Assembly (NCBI GenBank): GCA_934561515.1
Contig: CAKTGM010000010.1
Span: 1-52,597, forward strand
Length of the DNA: 52,597 nt
Source: an uncultured Oscillospiraceae bacterium
Lineage (GTDB): Bacteria; Bacillota; Clostridia; Oscillospirales; Oscillospiraceae
Direction: 5' to 3'
In this document: in pieces, positions 47,933-52,597 of the stretch
Layout of the letters: the number at the start of each line of letters is the position of its first letter
How positions within the stretch are numbered: the stretch's first letter is position 1
Made by a program: the position numbers and the translations under genes
The notes under the pieces: model-generated
Databases searched by the model: none
The model's input: only the letters and a program-made list of their open reading frames with translations
What the model was told of the DNA's origin: nothing

Positions 47933-49126
47933 ATGACAGAGATCCAGCTCAATATGTACCACGCTTTGGCCCTGGGCGCCGCAATGTATGCGCTCGGTCT
48001 GGTGCTGACGAAGAAGATTCCCGTGCTCAGCCGCTTCTGCATCCCTGCTCCCCTGGTCGGCGGCCTGTGCTTCGCGATCCTCAACACCATCCTCTACACC
48101 ACCGGAACGGCGGTCATCTCCTTTGACGATACGCTGCAGACCGTCTTCATGATCATGTTCTTCACAACTGTCGGCTTTACGGTGAGCATCCCGCTGCTGC
48201 TCAAGAGCGGCAAGGCCGTCATCATGCTGCTGATCCTGAGCATCGTGATGATCGTTTTGCAGAACGCCGTCGGCAGCGGCGTGATGGCCCTGATGGGCAA
48301 GAACCCGCTCTTCGGCCTCGCCTGCGGCTCGATCTCGATGATCGGCGGCCCCGGCACTGCGGCGGGCATCGGTCCCGACCTTGACGCCGCCGGCGCCATC
48401 GGCGGAACGACGGTCGCCGTCGCGGCCGCAACCTTCGGTCTGATCTTCGGCTCGCTCCTCGGCGGCCCGATCGCGCGCAAGCTCATCGTCAGGAACCATC
48501 TGTGCGACGAGCTCGTCGAGCAGGTCGCAGAAGAGGACGCCGACGACGCGCACTTCACCACCCACTCCAACAACTTTGTCTACGGCTTCCTGCTGATTCT
48601 CTTCTGCGTGGGCGTGGGCAGCATCGTCACCGTGTGGCTGACGAAGCTCTTCGGCTTCAACTTCCCGATCTACATCGGCTCGATGCTCGTGGCCGTCGCC
48701 GTGCGCAACGTGATCGACCACTTCAAGATCATGGAGTTCCCCACTGCTGAGATCAGCACCATGGGCAATATGTTCCTTGCGATCTTCCTCTCGATGGCGC
48801 TCTCCGGCCTCAAGCTCTGGCAGCTCATCGACCTTGCCCTGCCGATGATCGTCTGCCTTGTGGCGGAGGTGCTGCTGATGGTCGTCTTCTCGCTGCTCGT
48901 CGTCTTCCCGGTCATGGGCCGCGACTACGACGCCGCGATGATCACCGCCGGCTTCATCGGCTTCGGCATGGGCGCCACGTCCAACGCCATGGCCAATATG
49001 CAGGCCGTCTCCCGCCGCTACGGCCCCTCTCCCTCGGCTTACTTCGTCATTCCGATGGTCGGCGGCCTCTTCAACGACTTCTTCAACGCTGCGATCATCG
49101 CCTTTGCCATCGGCCTTCTCGCCTGA
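47933..49126 (+). CDS. gltS: Sodium/glutamate symporter GltS
   Basis: 397 residues with about ten hydrophobic helices. Two inverted pore-loop regions typical of GltS are visible: SMIGGPGTAAGIG in the first half and GFGMGATSNAMANMQAV in the second. It imports glutamate with sodium. ATG 47933 follows GGAGG at a slightly long distance (10 bases). Confidence 0.93.
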   Translation: MTEIQLNMYHALALGAAMYALGLVLTKKIPVLSRFCIPAPLVGGLCFAILNTILYTTGTAVISFDDTLQTVFMIMFFTTVGFTVSIPLLLKSGKAVIMLLILSIVMIVLQNAVGSGVMALMGKNPLFGLACGSISMIGGPGTAAGIGPDLDAAGAIGGTTVAVAAATFGLIFGSLLGGPIARKLIVRNHLCDELVEQVAEEDADDAHFTTHSNNFVYGFLLILFCVGVGSIVTVWLTKLFGFNFPIYIGSMLVAVAVRNVIDHFKIMEFPTAEISTMGNMFLAIFLSMALSGLKLWQLIDLALPMIVCLVAEVLLMVVFSLLVVFPVMGRDYDAAMITAGFIGFGMGATSNAMANMQAVSRRYGPSPSAYFVIPMVGGLFNDFFNAAIIAFAIGLLA

Positions 49127-49195
49127 GAACCGCCTGAGCGCGCGAAGTCCATCGCATTTCGCCGAACGATAAAAAATATCCCCGTCTCCCCCACG

Positions 49196-49224
49196 GTATG
49201 TTTCCGCTGCGTGCGGACATACTG
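49196..49224 (+). promoter_or_regulatory. Candidate sigma-F/sigma-G promoter of sigG
   Basis: GTATG (49196-49200), 17-bp spacer and CATACTG (49218-49224) resemble the forespore consensus (GnATR ... CATnnTA). A small inverted repeat (TATG...CATA) overlaps it. Confidence 0.5.
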
Positions 49225-49260
49225 AAAGCAGGCTGCTTGCAAGGGAGGCGGGGTACTTTT

Positions 49261-50031
49261 ATGCTCGGGAAGGTGGAGATTTGCGGCGTGAACACGGCGA
49301 AGCTGCCGACGCTCACCGCCGCGGAAACAGACGCGCTGCTGCGCAGAGCGAAGGACGGAGACAGCGCGGCGCGCGAAAAGCTCGTGGAGGGCAACCTCCG
49401 GCTGGTGCTCTCGGTCTTACAGCGCTTTGCGGGGCGCGGCGAGAACGCGGACGATCTCTTTCAGGTCGGCTGCGTGGGGCTTTTAAAGGCGATCGACAAC
49501 TTTGATATCTCGCAGAACGTCCGCTTTTCCACCTACGGCGTGCCGATGATTATCGGCGAGATCCGCCGGTATCTGCGCGACAACAGCGCCATCCGCGTCA
49601 GCCGCTCGATGCGCGACACCGCCTACCGCGTCCTTCAGGCGCGTGAAGCGCTCCAGCGCGAGCAGCAGCGCGAGCCCACGGTCGAGCAGATCGCGCAAGC
49701 GCTTCATATCCCGCGCGAGGAGGTTGTCTTCGCCATGGACGCCGTCTGCGACCCCGTGTCGCTCTTCGAGCCCATCTATTCCGACAGCGGCGACGCCGTG
49801 TGCGTCATGGACCAGGTGCGCGATAAGCGCAACACCGACGAGGACTGGCTCGAGCAGATCGCGCTCAAGGAGGCGATGAGCCGCCTGAGCGCGCGCGAGC
49901 GGCTCATCCTCGCCCTGCGTTACTCTGACGGCAAAACGCAGATGGAGGTCTCAAGCGAGATCGGCATCTCGCAGGCGCAGGTCTCCCGCCTCGAAAAAAA
50001 CGCCATTAAAAGCATCAAAAAGAATATGTAA
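49261..50031 (+). CDS. sigG: RNA polymerase sporulation sigma factor SigG
   Basis: 256 residues. The N-terminus KVEICGVNTAKLPTLT is the SigG hallmark. Region 2 (DDLFQVGCVGLLKAIDNFD), region 3 and the region 4 helix-turn-helix (MEVSSEIGISQAQVSRLEK) follow. It controls late forespore genes. ATG 49261 follows GGGAGG; an upstream start at 49198 lies in the promoter. Unlike many Firmicutes, spoIIGA and sigE are not directly upstream. Confidence 0.95.
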   Translation: MLGKVEICGVNTAKLPTLTAAETDALLRRAKDGDSAAREKLVEGNLRLVLSVLQRFAGRGENADDLFQVGCVGLLKAIDNFDISQNVRFSTYGVPMIIGEIRRYLRDNSAIRVSRSMRDTAYRVLQAREALQREQQREPTVEQIAQALHIPREEVVFAMDAVCDPVSLFEPIYSDSGDAVCVMDQVRDKRNTDEDWLEQIALKEAMSRLSARERLILALRYSDGKTQMEVSSEIGISQAQVSRLEKNAIKSIKKNM

Positions 50032-50040
50032 GCGCAGCGG

Positions 50041-50064
50041 GGCGGAATCTTTCCGTCCTTTTTT
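50041..50064 (+). terminator. Terminator after sigG
   Basis: GGCGGAA pairs with TTCCGTC (one G-T), followed by a T6 run. Confidence 0.75.
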
Positions 50065-50074
50065 CTGCTTTTCC

Positions 50075-50107
50075 TTGACTTTGACCACCGCTTTACTATA
50101 TTATACT
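50075..50107 (+). promoter_or_regulatory. Promoter region of the FAD-dependent dehydrogenase gene
   Basis: TTGACT (50075-50080) followed by AT-rich TATATTATACT (50097-50107). The best spacing (16-18 bp) gives TATATT or TATTAT as -10. Confidence 0.6.
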
Positions 50108-50166
50108 GTATGTTTGTGCCGAAGGAGCCTTCCTCCGGCGAATCTGGAACAAGGGAGGACCCTTCC

Positions 50167-51537
50167 ATGAATTATGACGTTATCATCATCGGCGCAGGCC
50201 CCGGCGGCATCTTCTCCGCCTACGAGCTGATGAAGGATCGCAGCGATCTGCGCGTGGCCGTTTTTGAGGCCGGCCACAGCCTCGAAAAGCGCCGCTGCCC
50301 CATCGACGGCGACAAGGTCAAGTCCTGCATCCGCTGCAAGAGCTGCTCGATCATGAGCGGTTTCGGCGGCGCGGGCGCATTTTCCGACGGCAAATATAAC
50401 ATCACCAACGACTTTGGCGGCACGCTGCACGAATACATCGGCAAGAAGCAGGCGCTCGACCTCATGCACTACGTCGACGAGATCAACATGGCCTACGGCG
50501 GCGAGGGCACAAAGCTCTACTCCACCGCCGGGACCCGCTTTAAAAAGCTCTGCATCCAGAATAAGCTCAACCTGCTCGACGCCTCCGTGCGTCACCTCGG
50601 CACGGACGTGAACCTCGTCGTGCTCTCGAACCTCTACGCTTCTCTCAAGGACAAGGTCGACTTCTACTTCGACTCCCCCGTCACCACCATCGCCCGCGAA
50701 GGGGACGGCTACCGCGTCACCGTCGGCGAGAAGAACTACACCTGCGACAAGTGCATCGTCTCCGTCGGGCGCGTGGGCAGCAAGTGGATGGAGGGCGTGT
50801 GCCGGGAGCTGAGCATCCCCACCAAGTCGAACCGCGTTGACATCGGCGTGCGCGTTGAGCTGCCCGCCGTCGTCTTCTCTCACCTCACCGACGAGCTCTA
50901 CGAGAGCAAGATCGTCTACCGCACGGAGGAGTTCGAGGACAACGTGCGCACCTTCTGCATGAATCCCTACGGCATCGTCGTCAACGAAAACACGAACGGC
51001 ATCGTCACGGTCAACGGCCACAGCTACGAGGACAAGGCCCTCCAGACCGACAACACGAACTTTGCCCTGCTCGTTGCCAAGCACTTCTCCGAGCCGTTCA
51101 AGGATTCCAACGGCTACGGCGAGTCCATCGCCCGCCTTTCCAATATGCTCGGCGGCGGCGTCATCGTCCAGCGCTTCGGTGACCTTGTCCGCGGCCGCCG
51201 CAGCACGGTCAAGCGCATCGAAGAGGGTCTCGTCACGCCGACGCTCGCGGCAACGCCGGGTGATCTGAGCCTCGTGCTCCCCAAGCGCATCTTAGACGGC
51301 ATCATCGAGATGATCTACGCGCTCGACAAGATCGCACCGGGCACGGCGAACGACGATACGCTGCTCTACGGCGTGGAAGTGAAGTTCTACAACATGGAGG
51401 TCGCGCTCGACGAGCACCTTGAGACGCCGTACAAGGGGCTTTATGTCATCGGCGACGGCAGCGGCATCACGCATTCTCTCTCGCACGCATCCGCGAGCGG
51501 GGTTTATGTTGCCAGAGAGATTCTGGAGGGCATCTAA
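50167..51537 (+). CDS. FAD-dependent dehydrogenase (COG2509 type)
   Basis: 456 residues. The FAD-binding GAGPGGIFSAYEL (8-20) and a C-terminal YVIGDGSGITHSLSHASASG are clear. A Cys-rich stretch near residue 50-65 (CPIDGDKVKSCIRCKSC) is typical of this uncharacterised family of flavoproteins. Substrate unknown. ATG 50167 follows AAGGGAGG. It stands alone, with its own promoter. Confidence 0.87.
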   Translation: MNYDVIIIGAGPGGIFSAYELMKDRSDLRVAVFEAGHSLEKRRCPIDGDKVKSCIRCKSCSIMSGFGGAGAFSDGKYNITNDFGGTLHEYIGKKQALDLMHYVDEINMAYGGEGTKLYSTAGTRFKKLCIQNKLNLLDASVRHLGTDVNLVVLSNLYASLKDKVDFYFDSPVTTIAREGDGYRVTVGEKNYTCDKCIVSVGRVGSKWMEGVCRELSIPTKSNRVDIGVRVELPAVVFSHLTDELYESKIVYRTEEFEDNVRTFCMNPYGIVVNENTNGIVTVNGHSYEDKALQTDNTNFALLVAKHFSEPFKDSNGYGESIARLSNMLGGGVIVQRFGDLVRGRRSTVKRIEEGLVTPTLAATPGDLSLVLPKRILDGIIEMIYALDKIAPGTANDDTLLYGVEVKFYNMEVALDEHLETPYKGLYVIGDGSGITHSLSHASASGVYVAREILEGI

Positions 51538-51594
51538 ATTTTCTGCTGCGCAGAAGTTGGTAATCCTCCTGCATTGATGCAGGGGACGCGGATA

Positions 51595-51637
51595 AAGGGA
51601 GGGGTATCTCTTTTTCAAAAAGAGATACCCCTCCCTT
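51595..51637. repeat. 43-bp perfect inverted repeat
   Basis: Two 21-base arms (left starts AAGGGAGGGGTATCTC) around a single C. Two smaller hairpins precede it (TTCTGC/GCAGAA at 51541-51555 and CCTGCAT/ATGCAGG at 51568-51583). It may end the FAD gene, but no T-run follows the stem; the T5/A5 lies at its tip. Confidence 0.85.
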
Positions 51638-51715
51638 ACACCCACCCAGAGAAAATTTACATTGTGAGTCTGTAGCTTGAAGGACTGCACGCGCTGCGCA
51701 GTGCAGGTGCGGTGT

Positions 51716-51843
51716 ACGTGGCTTCGCCACGAGCCCCTGCAAGTCGTTACCGGTATCAACCGCGCCCTACTCCGTGGGGCGCGAGTGACGTTTCCTCGGC
51801 GGCGGACTGCGGTGCGGGCGGCGGCATTGCTGCGCTCGTCGCC
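51716..51843 (+). repeat. Left arm of a long imperfect inverted repeat
   Basis: About 128 bp that recur in inverted orientation at 52470-52597. The best block, 51758-51790, matches 52522-52554 with one mismatch in 33. It contains an internal hairpin (GTGGCTTCGCCAC) and a motif CGGCGGCATTGCTGCGCTCG that recurs at 51868-51890. No gene is seen between 51538 and 51924. Confidence 0.85.
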
Positions 51844-51911
51844 TTTTGGCGGGTAATGCGCGGACGGGGCGGCATCGCTGCGCTCGCCGCTGGGAAATGC
51901 CGGTGGTAATG

Positions 51912-51938
51912 AAAAACGACCGCGTCAGCGGTCGTTTT
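51912..51938 (-). terminator. Terminator overlapping the RHH gene stop
   Basis: AAAACGACCGC pairs with GCGGTCGTTTT around TGAC; T5 follows on the minus strand. The stop codon TGA lies in the loop. Confidence 0.88.
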
Positions 51939-52104
51939 CTTCTTTGATCTCGCCTTGTTCTGCTTCGATGTCATTGATATGTTTGAGCAAAACGTATTCG
52001 ATATAATTTGTCATGGAGCGATGCTCTCTCGTGGCCAGCACGCCGATTTTGTCGAACACCTCGTCAGATAAACGAAGTGTGAATACCCGTTTGTTCGTTG
52101 CCAT
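51925..52104 (-). CDS. Small ribbon-helix-helix (Arc/CopG-like) DNA-binding protein
   Basis: 59 residues. A basic N-terminal beta strand (NKRVFTLRLSDEVFDKI) is followed by two helices (about 20-28 and 33-48, RSMTNYIEYVLLKHI), the RHH pattern, and an acidic tail (EAEQGEIKEENDR). Such proteins act as transcription regulators or antitoxins. ATG 52104 has AGGAGG six bases upstream. It is divergent from the 50-residue gene, with a palindrome in between that it probably binds. Confidence 0.82.
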   Translation of the reverse strand: MATNKRVFTLRLSDEVFDKIGVLATREHRSMTNYIEYVLLKHINDIEAEQGEIKEENDR

Positions 52105-52132
52105 ACATAGCCTCCTGCTCAATCTTTAGCTT

Positions 52133-52162
52133 ATTGTATGGTTTTCGTTCAGGAAAGTATGC
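52133..52162 (-). promoter_or_regulatory. Candidate promoter of the RHH gene (sigma-E-like)
   Basis: On the minus strand GCATACT (52162-52156), 15-bp spacer, CATACAAT (52140-52133). The -10 matches the sigma-E/K type; a sigma-A reading (TACAAT with a poor -35) is also possible. Confidence 0.45.
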
Positions 52163-52168
52163 AGTCTA

Positions 52169-52197
52169 TTGACTTCTAAGTGATATCACTTTACAAT
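52169..52197 (+). promoter_or_regulatory. sigma-A promoter with a 14-bp palindromic operator in the spacer
   Basis: TTGACT (52169-52174), 17-bp spacer, TACAAT (52192-52197). The spacer ends in the perfect palindrome AAGTGATATCACTT (52178-52191), placed to block RNA polymerase when bound. Confidence 0.8.
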
Positions 52198-52228
52198 GAA
52201 AGAACATTAGAAGAAAGGTGATGACAAC

Positions 52229-52381
52229 ATGGCAGATTACGATAAAATGTATTCTCTGCTGTTCAATGCGATCACAGATGCACTGGAGCAGATCGAAAAG
52301 CAGAATTTCGGCAGCGCCAAAGACCTTCTCATCGCCGCCCAACAAAAGGCAGAAGGACTCTATATCACAGCAGAGAACTAA
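52229..52381 (+). CDS. Conserved-looking 50-residue protein
   Basis: 50 residues, acidic and helical (MADYDKMYSLLFNAITDALE at the start; ends LYITAEN). AGAAAGGTGAT precedes ATG 52229 and a good promoter lies upstream. I recall similar short proteins (MxDYKxMYxxLFNxITD) across Firmicutes, often near mobile elements, without known function. Divergent partner of the RHH gene. Confidence 0.75.
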   Translation: MADYDKMYSLLFNAITDALEQIEKQNFGSAKDLLIAAQQKAEGLYITAEN

Positions 52382-52469
52382 AAAAGCAGCAGTCCCGCGC
52401 GCGACGAGCGAAGCAATGCCGCAATTCCCCTCGCAGTCGTTTCTTCGAATCAGTACCATCTCCCCAGCG

Positions 52470-52597
52470 GCGGCGAGCGCAGCAATGCCGCCGCCCCCAC
52501 CGCAGTCCGCCGCCAGACTGCCGTCACTCGCGCCCCACGAAGTAGGGCGCGGTTGCAACATGAACCGACACGCAGAAGACTCGTGGCGAAGCCACGT
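52470..52597 (-). repeat. Right arm of the long inverted repeat (runs to the window end)
   Basis: Inverted counterpart of 51716-51843, ending in the hairpin GTGGCGAAGCCAC at the window edge, so it may continue. A shorter copy of the core motif lies at 52401-52422. The gap 52382-52597 holds no gene. Confidence 0.85.

Noticed and set aside
51712..51909. Open frame with a Gly-Gly-Ile-Ala-Ala-Leu pattern in the left inverted repeat, and a similar one in the right arm on the opposite strand
   Set aside because: Both arise from the same repeated DNA core. No start signals; the repeat explains the similarity.
1..52597. tRNA genes, rRNA genes, CRISPR arrays and full insertion sequences
   Set aside because: I looked for CCA-ended cloverleaf patterns, rRNA segments, regularly spaced repeats with unique spacers and transposase genes, and saw none.

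Overview
The window comes from a high-GC, endospore-forming Clostridia member, most likely an Oscillospiraceae/Ruminococcaceae-type gut anaerobe. The species cannot be named from sequence alone. The evidence is a dense set of sporulation genes (cotJ, cwlD, spoIVA, spoVM, a SPOCS/LysM protein, yunB, spoIIM, spoIID, sigH, sigG, ylmC/ymxH), PPi-dependent phosphofructokinase, a split transketolase, a tyrS T-box and strong AGGAGG ribosome binding sites. Several genes start with TTG or GTG.

Layout. 1-350 is the end of an integrated mobile element carrying a large serine recombinase. It has inserted into the spore-coat gene cotJC, leaving a 65-codon 5' stub behind a fused cotJA-cotJB gene. 1.1-8.8 kb (mostly + strand) holds cwlD, radA, xerC, the two transketolase halves, fba and pfp. 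8.8-13.1 kb (- strand) holds a secreted protein behind four 11-bp response-regulator-type repeats, then a spore-coat basement operon: small membrane protein, 26-residue spoVM, SPOCS/LysM protein, spoIVA. 13.2-14.5 kb is an aminotransferase. From 14.5 to 47.8 kb almost everything is on the - strand: murD-yunB-ligA; RNase P RNA (on +); an ECF transporter S component with a structured leader; trmK-DUF34-yebC; DUF1858; zinc-ribbon protein; sigH; ruvC-ruvA-small ORF-ruvB-glmM; spoIIM-xerD; a dif-like site; yajC; spoIID-queA-tgt; lone + strand dapA; T-box-tyrS; then the operon OLE RNA-oapA-dxs-tlyA-nadK-argR-recN-M28-like protein; then rpsB-tsf and ylmC. 47.9-51.5 kb (+) holds gltS, sigG and an FAD-dependent dehydrogenase. 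The last 1 kb is a cassette bounded by inverted repeats, with a ribbon-helix-helix gene, a divergent 50-residue ORF and a palindromic operator between them.

The most notable item is the roughly 640-nt intergenic RNA at 44640-45283 (- strand). It has a consensus sigma-A promoter and is followed at once by a four-TM protein resembling OLE-associated protein OapA, then dxs. I read it as an OLE (Ornate Large Extremophilic) RNA ribonucleoprotein locus. Second is the cotJC interruption, whose arrangement recalls the skin element of Bacillus subtilis sigK. Third is a 28-bp dif-like sequence near xerD.

How the parts work together: sigH, sigG, SpoIVA/SpoVM, SpoIID, SpoIIM, YunB, CwlD and CotJ cover entry into sporulation, engulfment, coat assembly and cortex formation. 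The Xer proteins, RuvABC, RecN, RadA and LigA cover recombination, repair and chromosome resolution. tkt, fba and pfp form a central carbon block.
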